Of a stretch of DNA of 64,000 bases, positions 1 through 8,735 are shown piece after piece. Below the pieces are notes generated by a model. It did not search any database and was not told where the DNA came from. It saw only the letters and a program-made list of their open reading frames with translations. The stretch comes from Hymenobacter convexus (GTDB lineage: Bacteria > Bacteroidota > Bacteroidia > Cytophagales > Hymenobacteraceae), in the NCBI RefSeq assembly GCF_030580955.1, contig NZ_JAUQON010000006.1, positions 248,001 to 312,000 on the forward strand. Reading direction: 5' to 3'. Made by a program: the position numbers and the translations under genes. Each line of letters starts with the position of its first letter. Position 1 is the first letter of the stretch.

Positions 1-251
1 ATGATGCCCAGGGCCACGTCGGCCTCGCGGGCGCTGGCGCCGGCGCAGCCCCGGTCCTTGCCGCCGTGGCCGGCGTCGAGCACCACGGTGCGCAGGCGGT
101 AGCGGTCGGGCGAATCGGGCGCCGCCGCGGGGGCCGGGTCGGGAGCGTCACGGGTGGAGTCGGCCGTGGTCTGGGCTTTCGCTTTCCACTCGCCGCTGGC
201 GGCGCCCAAAAGCAGAAGGGCGGCGCTGGCCAGGATGACAATAATCCGCAC
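1..251 (-). CDS. N-acetylmuramoyl-L-alanine amidase (Amidase_3), N-terminal part
   Basis: Zinc-dependent hydrolase that cuts the amide bond between N-acetylmuramic acid and the stem peptide of peptidoglycan, acting in the periplasm. Only about the first 83 residues are in the window; the gene runs off the left edge. The chosen start is a GTG at 251, followed by a signal peptide (basic RIIV then a run of A/L), an A/P/D-rich linker and then the family signature LDAGHGGKD at about residues 56-63, in which the His is a zinc ligand. A minus-strand -7-like element (TACTTTTG, 307-300) lies about 50 nt upstream. It is divergent from the LptD-like gene. Family assignment is firm; the catalytic C-terminal half cannot be checked. 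Confidence 0.85.
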   Translation of the reverse strand, partial: MRIIVILASAALLLLGAASGEWKAKAQTTADSTRDAPDPAPAAAPDSPDRYRLRTVVLDAGHGGKDRGCAGASAREADVALGI

Positions 252-259
252 GTTGTTCG

Positions 260-290
260 TTGAAGAGGCGGTAGCGACCTGCTACCTTTG
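260..290 (+). promoter_or_regulatory. Bacteroidota-type promoter of the LptD-like gene
   Basis: A TTG at 260-262 and TACCTTTG at 283-290 match the -33/-7 (TTG ... TAnnTTTG) consensus with a 20-nt spacer. Transcription would start near 296. This excludes the upstream in-frame ATGs at 154 and 235 as starts, since they lie before the transcript begins and inside the amidase gene. Confidence 0.6.
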
Positions 291-330
291 TAGAAGCCCC
301 AAAAGTAAACGAATTAACCGCTACTATACT

Positions 331-3300
331 TTGCCTGCTAGGTTTAGCCTTCGTCCCGAAGCCGGGTTTCGGCCCCGGCCGCTCTGCCTGACGGCGGCGC
401 GGCTTCGCCCTGGCGTGCTAGGGTGCCTCTTTCTACTGTTGTTCGGCCTCGCAGGTTCGGCCTGGGGCCAGACGGTGCAGCCCACGCCCAAAAAGACCCA
501 GCGCAAGGCCAAAATCCAGGCCCGCAAGGCCCGGGCCCGCGCCATTCGGCAGGCGCCCACCACGCCGGGCGTCGATTCCAGCACCGTGGCCACGCCGCGG
601 CGCGGCGCCACGGTGGCCCCGGCCAAGCCCGGCCAGCGGCCCGCCTCGGCCCCTACCCCGCCGGTGCGCAACATTTCGGCCGACCCGCGCGACCCCGTGG
701 GGCCGCCGCCGCCCGGCGTGCGCAACACCGGCCAGTCGCGCGTGCCCGGCGCCTCGCACCAGCCCGTGCCCGACACGCTGGCCCCGGGCGGCACCGCCCG
801 GCAGCGCGGCACGGCGCCCACCGACACCAGCGGGCTGGTGAACGGCGTGCGCGGCAACGGCGACTCCTTGCAAGTGGCTGCCCGGCCCAAAGGCCAGATT
901 TCCACCACCATCACCTACACGGCCAAGGACTCTATTCAGTTCGACGTGCCCAAAAAGATTGCGCGGCTGTATGAAAGCGCCAGCGTGGTGTATGGCCAAA
1001 CCGACCTGAAAGCCGCCCTCATCACGGTGAACTACGGCAACAACACCATGCAGGCCGAGGGCCGGCAGGATACGGTAAAAAACAAGCGGGTGGGCACGCC
1101 CATCCTCACCGACAACGGCCAGAAATACCAGGCCCGCAGCATTGCCTACAATTTCAAGAGCAAGAAAGCCAAGGTGACCGAGGCCGTGACCACCCAGGGC
1201 GAAGGCTACGTGGGCGCGCAGGTTATCAAGCGCCTGCCCAGCGGCGAAATCAACGGCCTGATGGGCCGCTACACCACTTGCAACCTGGAACACCCGCACT
1301 TTTACATTCAGGCCAAGAAGATGAAGGTGATTCCGGGCGATAAGGTGGTGACCGGGCCGTTCAACCTCGTCATTGGCGACGTGCCCACGCCGCTGGGCTT
1401 TCTGTTTGGCTTCTTCCCGACGCCGAACCGGAGCCGGGGCTCGGGCGTGCTAATTCCGACCTTCGGGCAGGCCGCTGACCGGGGCTACTACCTCACCAAC
1501 GGCGGCTATTATTTTGCGCCGAACGACTACATCGGCGTGCGCCTGACCGGCGACATCTACGCCGGCAACGCCGACACCTTCGGCGGCTGGGGCGCCACGG
1601 CCGACGTGAGCTACCTGAAGCGCTACACTTACCAGGGCAACTTCAACTTCCGCTTCTCGACGCGGCCCAGCAACCAGATTCTGACCCAGGATGCCGTGGG
1701 CGTGGGCCAGACCTACATTCGGCCGCCGGCCGCCAACTCGTTCTGGATTACTTGGAACCACACGCCCCAGGCCAAGCCCGGCGGCGGCCGCTTCTCGGCC
1801 AGCGTGAACGCGGGCACCAGCAGCTACAACCAAATCAATAGCCTCGACGCCCGGCGCTACCTGTCCACGCAGTTCAGCTCGAGCATCAGTTACTCGAAGC
1901 AAATCCGCAACTCGCCCGTCAACTACGACGTGCGCCTGAGCCAGAGCCAGGGCACCGACGGCCGCATGACTTTCACGCTGCCCGACATCAGCGTGGGCGT
2001 GGCCCGGCAATACCCTTATCAGTGGTTCGGCATCAAGCCCGGCCAGGGCGGCAAGTTGGGGGCGGCCACCTACGAGCAGTTCACGCTGAGCTACAACCTG
2101 ACGGCCCGCAACGAGGTGAGTAACGTCATCGGCGCCCGCACGCTGGCCAACGGCCTGCCCCTGCTGGGCGGCACCACCACCGATACGCGCATTCCGTTCA
2201 GCTTCGCCACCCTGGGCCGGCTGCTGCAAAACTCCAACAACGGCATGCAGCACCAGTTCGGCATCGGGCTGGGCTCCTACAACCTGGGGCCGCACGTCAA
2301 ACTCAGCCCCTCGGTGAGCTACAGCGAGGTGTGGTACGCCAAGAGCCTGAAATACGTGTACAGCCCCGTAGCCCAGGCTGTGCGCATTGACACAACCTAT
2401 GGCTTCAACCGCCTGAATACCTACTCCGCCTCGGCCAGCCTCAACACCACCATCTACGGCACGGTGGTGCGCCGGGGTACGCACAAGATTCAGGCCCTGC
2501 GCCACAAGATGACGCCCAGCCTCAACTACACCTTCGCGCCCAACCTGCGCACCGAAGACCGGTTCCCGCTGGGCTCGTCGGTGCTAAACGGGTACGTCGA
2601 CCAGTTTGGGCGGAAGCTCGACAATCGCATCACCGCCGACGCATTACTGCTCAATAACTACACGTTCGACAACTACCAGAGCTTCCTCTACGGCACGCCT
2701 GGCGGCACGGCGCAGAGCCAGATTTCCTTCAGCCTGCAAAACGCGGTGGAAATGAAAATCCGCGACTCCAACGACACCACTGGCCTCAACCCGTTCAGGA
2801 AATCCAACCTCATTGAAGGGCTCGACTTCAACATCGGCTACAACTTCAATGCACCCGGCGACACCCTCAAACTCACGCCGCTGGGCGTGAACTTCCGCAC
2901 CCAGATTGCCAAGAAGCTGAACCTGAACAGCAACGCCAGCTTCATCGCCTACCAGCGCGACGCCAACGGCCGCGTCATCAACAAGTTCCTGTTCGAATCG
3001 GACCCGCGCAAGCTGCTGCGCTTGTCGTCGGCCAGCTTCGGGGCCACCTACAGCTTCAACCCCGCCACGGGCAAGAAGAAAAGCACCGTTCCGCGCGCCG
3101 TGGCCCCGTCCAACGACCCCACCCTGGGCACGGTGGGCCCCACCAACTACTACGCCGACTACGTCGATTTCGACATTCCGTGGGAGCTGGCCCTCACCTA
3201 CGCGGCTGGCTACACCACCAACACGGCGCCGCTCACGGCCGAGTACATCCGGGCCAACGGCCGGCCGCCCATTCTGGCCCTGAACACGGTGGGCGTCACG

Positions 3301-3537
3301 GGCTCCGTCAAGCTCACCGAGAACCTGCGCCTGAGCTACAACCTAGGTTACGACATCACCAACCAAAGCGTGACGTACCCCAACATCACCTTCTTCCGCG
3401 ATTTGCACTGCTGGCAAATCAACGGCACCTGGATTCCCTTCGGAATCACGAAGGGCTACAATTTCACCATTGCGGCGAAGAGCAGTTTATTGCAGGATTT
3501 AAAGATTAATCGGAACCGCTACGCGCAGTTCCAGTAG
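331..3537 (+). CDS. LptD-like LPS assembly outer-membrane protein
   Basis: Probable outer-membrane translocon that inserts lipopolysaccharide into the outer leaflet. The protein begins with an Arg-rich stretch and a hydrophobic signal (LGCLFLLLFGLAGSAWGQ), then a Lys/Arg/Pro/Ala-rich low-complexity linker of about 150 residues. A periplasmic OstA-like segment follows (YESASVVYG ... GNNTMQAEG ... YNFKSKKAKVTEA), then a long C-terminal beta-barrel rich in alternating aromatic strands. Length is about 1068 residues, typical of Bacteroidota homologues and longer than E. coli LptD (about 780). The start is uncertain: no ATG lies between the promoter and the signal peptide, so TTG 331 is used, with GTG 415 as the alternative. 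A divergent amidase neighbour fits an envelope role. The LptD role itself is inferred from family resemblance. Confidence 0.8.
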   Translation: MPARFSLRPEAGFRPRPLCLTAARLRPGVLGCLFLLLFGLAGSAWGQTVQPTPKKTQRKAKIQARKARARAIRQAPTTPGVDSSTVATPRRGATVAPAKPGQRPASAPTPPVRNISADPRDPVGPPPPGVRNTGQSRVPGASHQPVPDTLAPGGTARQRGTAPTDTSGLVNGVRGNGDSLQVAARPKGQISTTITYTAKDSIQFDVPKKIARLYESASVVYGQTDLKAALITVNYGNNTMQAEGRQDTVKNKRVGTPILTDNGQKYQARSIAYNFKSKKAKVTEAVTTQGEGYVGAQVIKRLPSGEINGLMGRYTTCNLEHPHFYIQAKKMKVIPGDKVVTGPFNLVIGDVPTPLGFLFGFFPTPNRSRGSGVLIPTFGQAADRGYYLTNGGYYFAPNDYIGVRLTGDIYAGNADTFGGWGATADVSYLKRYTYQGNFNFRFSTRPSNQILTQDAVGVGQTYIRPPAANSFWITWNHTPQAKPGGGRFSASVNAGTSSYNQINSLDARRYLSTQFSSSISYSKQIRNSPVNYDVRLSQSQGTDGRMTFTLPDISVGVARQYPYQWFGIKPGQGGKLGAATYEQFTLSYNLTARNEVSNVIGARTLANGLPLLGGTTTDTRIPFSFATLGRLLQNSNNGMQHQFGIGLGSYNLGPHVKLSPSVSYSEVWYAKSLKYVYSPVAQAVRIDTTYGFNRLNTYSASASLNTTIYGTVVRRGTHKIQALRHKMTPSLNYTFAPNLRTEDRFPLGSSVLNGYVDQFGRKLDNRITADALLLNNYTFDNYQSFLYGTPGGTAQSQISFSLQNAVEMKIRDSNDTTGLNPFRKSNLIEGLDFNIGYNFNAPGDTLKLTPLGVNFRTQIAKKLNLNSNASFIAYQRDANGRVINKFLFESDPRKLLRLSSASFGATYSFNPATGKKKSTVPRAVAPSNDPTLGTVGPTNYYADYVDFDIPWELALTYAAGYTTNTAPLTAEYIRANGRPPILALNTVGVTGSVKLTENLRLSYNLGYDITNQSVTYPNITFFRDLHCWQINGTWIPFGITKGYNFTIAAKSSLLQDLKINRNRYAQFQ

Positions 3538-3661
3538 GGCCGGTTTCGTTCGCAGAGGGATTGGCCGCGTTGGCGGGGCGGGGCATCGTGTTGGACGCCA
3601 TTGCCGGCACGGCCGCTGGCCAGTTGGTTGTTTTGAAAACGTTCTGTTTTCCGCAACTGCC

Positions 3662-4045
3662 ATGAACCCCTTCTTCCTCCGCGTGCTGCTGGCCGCCGAT
3701 TCGGCCCGCGAAGCCGCTGCCCTTGAGCACTACCTGCACGATGCCGGCCACGAAGTGGTGCGCGTGGAGGCCCGTAGCGACGCTGCCCTCAAAGCCGCCC
3801 GCCTGGTCCATCCCGACCTGGTGGTGCTCAGCGCCCCCCAGCCCGGCGGCCCCGGCGAGGAGGGCCTGGCCGAAGCCCTGGCGCGCCACGTGCTGGCACC
3901 CACACCCATCATCGTTGTGACGGACCCAGCCGAGTTGCCCAGCCTGCTGGCGCGGCAAATACCGTCCGCCAGTTGGCCCAGCCATTCCGAAGCCTCGTCG
4001 CTGCCCGAAGCGGCCATCGACCCCGAAGCCGGGGAAGCGGCGTAA
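3662..4045 (+). CDS. Pseudo-receiver (response-regulator-like) protein
   Basis: A 127-residue protein that reads as a CheY-like fold: strand LRVLLAADS, helix, GHEVVRVEA, PDLVVLSAPQPGGPG, then TPIIVVTD. The pattern PDLVVL-x-A-x-x-P is the receiver phosphorylation loop, but the usual phosphoacceptor Asp after VL is Ser here, and the acidic pocket is AADS rather than a DD pair. The protein is therefore unlikely to be phosphorylated and may work as a phosphorylation-independent interaction module. The last 30 residues are a Ser/Glu/Ala-rich tail without an output domain. The gene stands alone between the LptD-like gene and panB; no kinase is adjacent. Function is unknown. Confidence 0.6.
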   Translation: MNPFFLRVLLAADSAREAAALEHYLHDAGHEVVRVEARSDAALKAARLVHPDLVVLSAPQPGGPGEEGLAEALARHVLAPTPIIVVTDPAELPSLLARQIPSASWPSHSEASSLPEAAIDPEAGEAA

Positions 4046-4209
4046 GCGGCCGCTTGGTTTGAATGCCTTTTTTTCTGGCGAATAATTCAGCCCCTGTGCT
4101 TCGGCCAGGGGCTTTTTGTGGCTGTGGCGTGCCGGGTAACGAAATTGTTGCCAGCTTTGCCCCGCCAAACGGCCCCCTCACCCCAACCACTGCCGTTTGG
4201 CCCATCCCC

Positions 4210-5025
4210 ATGTCCCAGCACAAGGAAGTCAAACTCATCACCACCCACCAGATGCTCGCCATGAAGCAGCGGGGGGAAAAAATTTCCATGCTCACGGCCT
4301 ACGACTACTCGATGGCCCAGATTCTCGACGGCGCCGGCATCGACGTGCTGCTCGTCGGCGACTCGGCCTCCAACGTCATGGCCGGGCACGAAACTACCCT
4401 GCCCATCACGCTCGACCAGATTATTTACCACGCCCAGGGCGTGGTGCGGGCCGTGAAGCGCGCGTTTGTGGTGGTTGATATGCCCTTTGGCTCCTACCAG
4501 GGCAACTCCAGCGAGGCCCTGCGCTCGGCCATCCGCATTATGAAGGAAAGCGGCGGCCACGGCGTCAAGCTCGAAGGCGGCGCCGAAGTGAAGGACAGCA
4601 TCATCCGCATCCTCACGGCCGGCATTCCGGTGATGGGCCACTTGGGCCTCACGCCCCAGTCCATCTACAAATTCGGCACCTACACCGTGCGCGCCAAGGA
4701 AGAAGCCGAGGCCCAGAAGCTGCTCGAAGACGCCCGCCTGCTGCAGGAAATCGGCTGTTTCGGGTTGGTACTGGAGAAAATTCCGGCCTCCCTGGCCAAG
4801 CAAGTAGCCGAGGAGCTGACCATTCCGGTCATCGGCATCGGCGCCGGCCCCGACGTGGACGGCCAGGTGCTGGTGGTGCACGACATGCTGGGCCTCACCA
4901 AGGAATTTAAACCCCGCTTCCTACGCCGCTACGCCGAGTTGCACGACATCATGACCGAGGCCGTGCAGCACTACGTAGCCGATGTAAAAAACCGCGAATT
5001 TCCGAGCAAAGAGGAAGGTTACTAG
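4210..5025 (+). CDS. panB: 3-methyl-2-oxobutanoate hydroxymethyltransferase
   Basis: Cytoplasmic enzyme that makes ketopantoate from 2-oxoisovalerate and 5,10-methylene-tetrahydrofolate, the first committed step of pantothenate and CoA synthesis. The 271-residue product has the full set of family motifs: TAYDYSMAQ, the metal site [19 protein letters not shown] (about residues 46-65), [29 protein letters not shown] and the catalytic-Glu region [13 protein letters not shown] followed by [18 protein letters not shown]. Length matches the family (about 265-275). The ATG at 4210 is chosen because the open frame upstream (from 4063) encodes nothing conserved and is intergenic-like. A strong terminator follows. 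No other pan gene is nearby. Confidence 0.95.
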   Translation: MSQHKEVKLITTHQMLAMKQRGEKISMLTAYDYSMAQILDGAGIDVLLVGDSASNVMAGHETTLPITLDQIIYHAQGVVRAVKRAFVVVDMPFGSYQGNSSEALRSAIRIMKESGGHGVKLEGGAEVKDSIIRILTAGIPVMGHLGLTPQSIYKFGTYTVRAKEEAEAQKLLEDARLLQEIGCFGLVLEKIPASLAKQVAEELTIPVIGIGAGPDVDGQVLVVHDMLGLTKEFKPRFLRRYAELHDIMTEAVQHYVADVKNREFPSKEEGY

Positions 5026-5052
5026 TTTAATAGCCGTGCCTAAAGGCACAGG

Positions 5053-5102
5053 AAAGGCCGGGGCCGACGCACGTTTTTGTGCGTCGGCCCCGGCCTTTTT
5101 TT
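5053..5102 (+). terminator. Intrinsic terminator after panB
   Basis: A GC-rich stem with arms 5053-5072 and 5079-5098 (core GGCCGGGGCCGACGCAC and its complement), a 6-nt GTTTTT loop region and a trailing T-run. Perfectly paired over 20 bp, 28 nt downstream of the panB stop. Confidence 0.92.
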
Positions 5103-5142
5103 ATTTTCTTCAAGCATATATCAATTATTCCATTCACTTCGT

Positions 5143-5150
5143 TAGCTTTG
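5143..5150 (+). promoter_or_regulatory. -7 element upstream of creD
   Basis: TAGCTTTG, an exact match to TAnnTTTG, 31 nt upstream of the creD ATG and in an AT-rich stretch just after the panB terminator. No clear -33 TTG was found at the usual distance. Confidence 0.5.
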
Positions 5151-5181
5151 CCAATCAAAGAACTTCGTGATTAAATAAAAC

Positions 5182-6681
5182 ATGGGCCCTTTCGCCGCCT
5201 TCCCCACCCGCCAGAATTCCTCCAGCAGTTGGGCAATCAGCATCAAGCTCGTCATCATTTCGGTGCTGCTGGTGCTGCTGCTCATCCCCTCAAACATGGT
5301 GGAAGGCCTGATAACCGAGCGCGCCGAAAACCGCGACGCGGCCACCGCCGAAATCAGCAGCCAGTGGGGCGGGCCGCAGTTGGTGCTGGGCCCCGTGCTG
5401 GTGCTGCCCTACACGGTGCGCTCGCAAAGCGAAAAGGGCGTGATAACGGAGGAAACCCGCTACCTCAGCCTGCTGCCCGATACCCTGGCCACGACAGGAA
5501 CCCTGGCGCCCGAGCGCCGCCACCGCGGCATCTACGAGGCGGTGGTGTACCGGGCAGGCTTGCGTGTGCGGGGGGCGTTTCAGGCGCCGCCGCTGGCCGA
5601 CCTGGGCGTGCCGGCCGGCGATGTGCGCTGGTCCGAAGCCTTTGTGGCCGTGGGCATTTCCGACATGAAAGGCATCCGCAACGGTCTGGCGCTGAATTGG
5701 GACGGCCGTAGCCACCCCTTCGAGCCCGGCGTGCCCAACGCCGCGGTGCTGCCCGCGGGCAGCGCGCCCACCGTTTCCACGCAGTTCAGCACGGTGCTGA
5801 ACGAGCGGCGGCGCTACTCCAAGTACCAGGGCGACGACGATGAACGCAACAGCGGCTCGGCCACCAATGGCCTGAACGTGGCCATTCCGATGCCCGACGA
5901 GGCCGCCCTCACCCGCCGCCACACCTTCTCCTTCGACCTCGACCTGAACGGCAGTACCGGCCTGCTGCTGGCGCCCCTCGGCCGCCAAACCACCCTGCAC
6001 CTCAGCGCTCCGTGGGCCGACCCGAGCTTCATCGGGGCCTTCCTGCCCACTCGCCGCACCCTCACCGGCAAGGATTTCACGGCCGACTGGCAGGTACTGC
6101 ACCTCAACCGCAACTTCCCCCAGCACTGGCGCACCGACACCGACCGCCCCGCCGTAGACGAGTCGACCTTTGGCGTGCGCCTGCTGGTGCCCGTGAACGA
6201 ATACCAGAAAACCATGCGCGCCGCCAAATACGCCCTGCTGCCGCTCACCCTCACTTTCCTTATTTTCTTCTTTGTGGAGGTGCTCACGCGGCGGCGGTTC
6301 CACCCGTTTCAATACATTCTGGTGGGGTTGGCGTTGGTTATTTTCTACGTGCTGCTGCTGGCCCTGGCCGAGCAAATGCCCTTCAATGCCGCCTACGGCC
6401 TGTCGGCGCTGGTGATTGTGGGCCTCGTGACGAGTTACGCGGCGGCCAGCTTCCGGCAGCGGCGCCTCACGCTGGTCACGGCCGGCGTGCTCACGCTGGT
6501 GTACGCCTTTATTTTCGTAGTGCTCCAGCTGCAGGATTACGCCCTGTTGGTGGGCAGCCTGGGCCTAGTAGTGGTGCTGGGCGCGGTGATGTTCCTCTCG
6601 CGCAACGTAAACTGGTATAACCCCGCGCCCGAGTTGCCGGCTGCGCCTGAGCTGCCCGGCGACGTGTCGGCAGTGGCTTGA
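5182..6681 (+). CDS. creD: CreD family inner-membrane protein
   Basis: Inner-membrane protein of the CreD family; in Enterobacteria and Pseudomonas CreD is a target of the CreBC two-component system and affects envelope integrity and beta-lactam response, but its biochemical role is not settled. The 499-residue product has an N-terminal membrane anchor (about residues 20-37, KLVIISVLLVLLLIPSNMV). The family hallmark follows (ITERAENRDAATAEISSQWGGPQLVLGPVLVLPY), then a large extracytoplasmic domain (about 70-340) and five or six membrane helices between about 350 and 480. The Pro/Glu-rich tail is short. No creBC homologue is in the window, so regulation here is unknown. It is monocistronic, with its own -7 element. 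Confidence 0.92.
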   Translation: MGPFAAFPTRQNSSSSWAISIKLVIISVLLVLLLIPSNMVEGLITERAENRDAATAEISSQWGGPQLVLGPVLVLPYTVRSQSEKGVITEETRYLSLLPDTLATTGTLAPERRHRGIYEAVVYRAGLRVRGAFQAPPLADLGVPAGDVRWSEAFVAVGISDMKGIRNGLALNWDGRSHPFEPGVPNAAVLPAGSAPTVSTQFSTVLNERRRYSKYQGDDDERNSGSATNGLNVAIPMPDEAALTRRHTFSFDLDLNGSTGLLLAPLGRQTTLHLSAPWADPSFIGAFLPTRRTLTGKDFTADWQVLHLNRNFPQHWRTDTDRPAVDESTFGVRLLVPVNEYQKTMRAAKYALLPLTLTFLIFFFVEVLTRRRFHPFQYILVGLALVIFYVLLLALAEQMPFNAAYGLSALVIVGLVTSYAAASFRQRRLTLVTAGVLTLVYAFIFVVLQLQDYALLVGSLGLVVVLGAVMFLSRNVNWYNPAPELPAAPELPGDVSAVA

Positions 6682-6833
6682 GCCGCTCCGGTTTCGCTTC
6701 CGCGCGGCGTTGTATCTTCGCGCCAGCAAAAGCAAGAGCGGAGCGCCCGGTGAGTGTGGTCTGATGACGTGCGGAAGCCCCCGAGGGGCCCCTGGCCCGC
6801 TCCTGCTCCCTCTCAACCTCCCGCCCCCGCCGC

Positions 6834-7550
6834 GTGAATCGACCAAACCTCTGGTCTGAAGGCAGAGAAATTCTGTTCGAAGACAACCACCTCCTCGTCA
6901 TCAACAAGCCCGCCGGCATCCTCGTGCAGGGCGACGCCACCGGCGACGAGCCCCTCTCCAAAAAAGCCGCCGAGTACCTCCGTTTCAAGTACAAGAAGCC
7001 GGGCGAGGCCTTCGTGGGCGTGTGCCACCGCATCGACCGGCCGGTGTCGGGCATCGTCATTCTGGCCAAAACCAGCAAGGCCCTGAGCCGTCTGAACGAG
7101 ATGTTTCGGGACGACAAGATTCACAAAACCTACTGGGCCCTCACCGGCAAGCCGCCCATCCCCGAAAGCGGCACGCTCATCCATTGGCTGGTGAAGGACA
7201 CCGTGCGCAACGTAACCAAGGCCTACCCCACCGCCCACGGCCAGGGCCTGCGTTCCGAGCTCAAATACGAGCTGCTAGGCCCGGCCGGCAACCGCTACCT
7301 GCTCCAGGTAAATCCCGTAACGGGCCGCCCCCACCAGATTCGGACCCAGTTGGCCACCGGCCTGAACACGCCCATCGTGGGCGATGTGAAGTACGGTTTC
7401 ATCGCCCCACTGCCCGACGTGAGCATTGCCCTGCACGCCCGCCAGCTGCAGCTGCAGCACCCCGTCACGAAAGAAGCCCTGACCTTCACCGCGCCCCTAC
7501 CCGATGCCCCGCACTGGGACGCGGCCCGCGCGTTTTATCAGGAAGCGTAG
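6834..7550 (+). CDS. RluA-family pseudouridine synthase
   Basis: Isomerises specific uridines in rRNA or tRNA to pseudouridine. The 238-residue protein has the RluA catalytic motif CHRIDRPVSGIVILAKT with the nucleophilic Asp near residue 68. It also has NKPAGILVQ near the N-terminus, the KTYWALTGK strand, and the C-terminal QVNPVTGRPHQIRTQLA and GDVKYG motifs. There is no S4 RNA-binding domain, as in RluA/RluC-minus or TruC-like members, so the RNA target cannot be assigned. The start is a GTG at 6834; no ATG lies upstream in frame. The upstream TATCTTCG (6713-6720) is one base off the -7 consensus. Confidence 0.9.
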   Translation: MNRPNLWSEGREILFEDNHLLVINKPAGILVQGDATGDEPLSKKAAEYLRFKYKKPGEAFVGVCHRIDRPVSGIVILAKTSKALSRLNEMFRDDKIHKTYWALTGKPPIPESGTLIHWLVKDTVRNVTKAYPTAHGQGLRSELKYELLGPAGNRYLLQVNPVTGRPHQIRTQLATGLNTPIVGDVKYGFIAPLPDVSIALHARQLQLQHPVTKEALTFTAPLPDAPHWDAARAFYQEA

Positions 7551-7555
7551 GCATT

Positions 7556-7575
7556 CGTCATCCTGAGCGCAGCTT
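7556..7575. repeat. Single arm of the GTCAT-type dispersed repeat
   Basis: CGTCATCCTGAGCGCAGC right after the pseudouridine synthase stop codon matches the left arm of the paired elements elsewhere in the window, but no complementary arm follows before the desaturase promoter. It is probably a decayed copy. Confidence 0.55.
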
Positions 7576-7646
7576 CTACCCTGCGGCCAAAGGTGCAAGA
7601 TTTTGGCCTTCCGGGACTGAAAATCCAGCTGCCTTCGCATAGGCCG

Positions 7647-7654
7647 TAATTTTG
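7647..7654 (+). promoter_or_regulatory. -7 element upstream of the desaturase gene
   Basis: TAATTTTG is an exact TAnnTTTG match, 67 nt upstream of the desaturase ATG. A -33 element at the usual spacing is not evident. Confidence 0.45.
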
Positions 7655-7721
7655 CGTTCATACCACTGAACCTAAGCGTCGGCGTTTTGCTTGTGCGGTC
7701 AGTTCAGCTTTAGCAACCTTT

Positions 7722-8510
7722 ATGGCGATTCTCGTTTTCTTCATTGCCCATTACTACCTCTCGCTGTTCACGCAGACGTTTTACCTGCACCGTTATGCGG
7801 CGCATAAAATGTTTACAATGAACAAGTTTTGGGAGAAGTTCTTCTTCCTCTTCACCTACCTCTGCCAAGGCAGCAGCTTCCTCTCGCCCCGGGCCTACGC
7901 GCTGCTGCACCGCATGCACCACGCCTACTCCGACACTGAGCTGGACCCGCACTCGCCCCACTTCTCGAACAATGCGTTCGATATGATGTGGAAAACCAAG
8001 GTGATTTACAACGACGTGGTGAACCACAACCACGAGGGCGCCAAGCGCTTCGAGGGCGACATTCCGGAGTGGAACTGGCTCGATAAGTTTGGCGGCACGG
8101 CATATTCGCGTCTGGGCTGGGGCACGGCCTACGTGCTGTTTTACATCAACTTTGCCACGGCCTGGTGGCAGTACCTGCTGCTGCCCATCCACTTCCTGAT
8201 GGGCCCCATCCACGGCGCCATCGTGAACTGGGGCGGCCACAAATACGGCTACCAGAATTTCGACAACAACGATAAGTCGATGAACACGCTGGCCCTGGAT
8301 TTTCTCGCCTTCGGCGAGCTGTTCCAGAACAACCACCACAAGCTGCCCATGCGCGTCAACTTCGGCGTGAAGTGGTGGGAATTCGACCCGACCTACGTCG
8401 CCATCTGGGGTCTCGACAAGGTGGGCATCATCAAGGTGAAGCGCAAAAACATGAACCTGAACACGATTTCCAAACAGGTTCGGACCAAACGCGAGGCCGT
8501 AGCTGCGTAA
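7722..8510 (+). CDS. Acyl-CoA/acyl-lipid delta-9-type fatty acid desaturase
   Basis: Membrane diiron oxygenase that introduces a cis double bond into fatty acyl chains, adjusting membrane fluidity. The three His boxes are present: HRYAAH (about 23-28), HRMHH (about 63-67, inside LLHRMHHAYSDTELDPHSP) and NNHHK (about 204-208). Hydrophobic segments lie at the N-terminus and around residues 125-165. Length (262 aa) is short relative to animal desaturases but usual for bacterial DesC-like proteins. The regiospecificity is inferred from the family. The gene appears monocistronic; a dispersed repeat follows 10 nt after the stop and could act as its 3' hairpin. Confidence 0.9.
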   Translation: MAILVFFIAHYYLSLFTQTFYLHRYAAHKMFTMNKFWEKFFFLFTYLCQGSSFLSPRAYALLHRMHHAYSDTELDPHSPHFSNNAFDMMWKTKVIYNDVVNHNHEGAKRFEGDIPEWNWLDKFGGTAYSRLGWGTAYVLFYINFATAWWQYLLLPIHFLMGPIHGAIVNWGGHKYGYQNFDNNDKSMNTLALDFLAFGELFQNNHHKLPMRVNFGVKWWEFDPTYVAIWGLDKVGIIKVKRKNMNLNTISKQVRTKREAVAA

Positions 8511-8520
8511 AAACACGTTT

Positions 8521-8606
8521 GTCATCCCGAGCGCAGCGAGGGACCTTATTACGAGTGAACAATTTGTTCCAACGTGATAAGGTCCTTCGTTGCACTCAGG
8601 ATGACA
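8521..8606. repeat. GTCAT-type dispersed palindromic repeat, GGACCTT variant
   Basis: Left arm GTCATCCCGAGCGCAGCGAG plus GGACCTTA and right arm TAAGGTCCTTCGTTGC plus CTCAGGATGAC pair imperfectly around a loop of about 30 nt. It lies between the desaturase stop and the DUF2846-like gene. Confidence 0.8.
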
Positions 8607-8735
8607 GATGAAGCACAAGTAGGCATGACTGAGTTGCTAAAAAGATTCAGCACCACCGGCTAAAAAAGAGTGAGTTGGGGGAAAGAAGATTTGTCGTTCA
8701 TTTGCGACTTCATCTTCTTTCCCCTTCTTTTTTTT

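Noticed and set aside
154..330. Earlier in-frame starts for the LptD-like gene (ATG 154 or 235)
   Set aside because: They lie inside the divergent amidase gene and upstream of the TACCTTTG promoter element at 283-290, and the encoded residues are not conserved in look.
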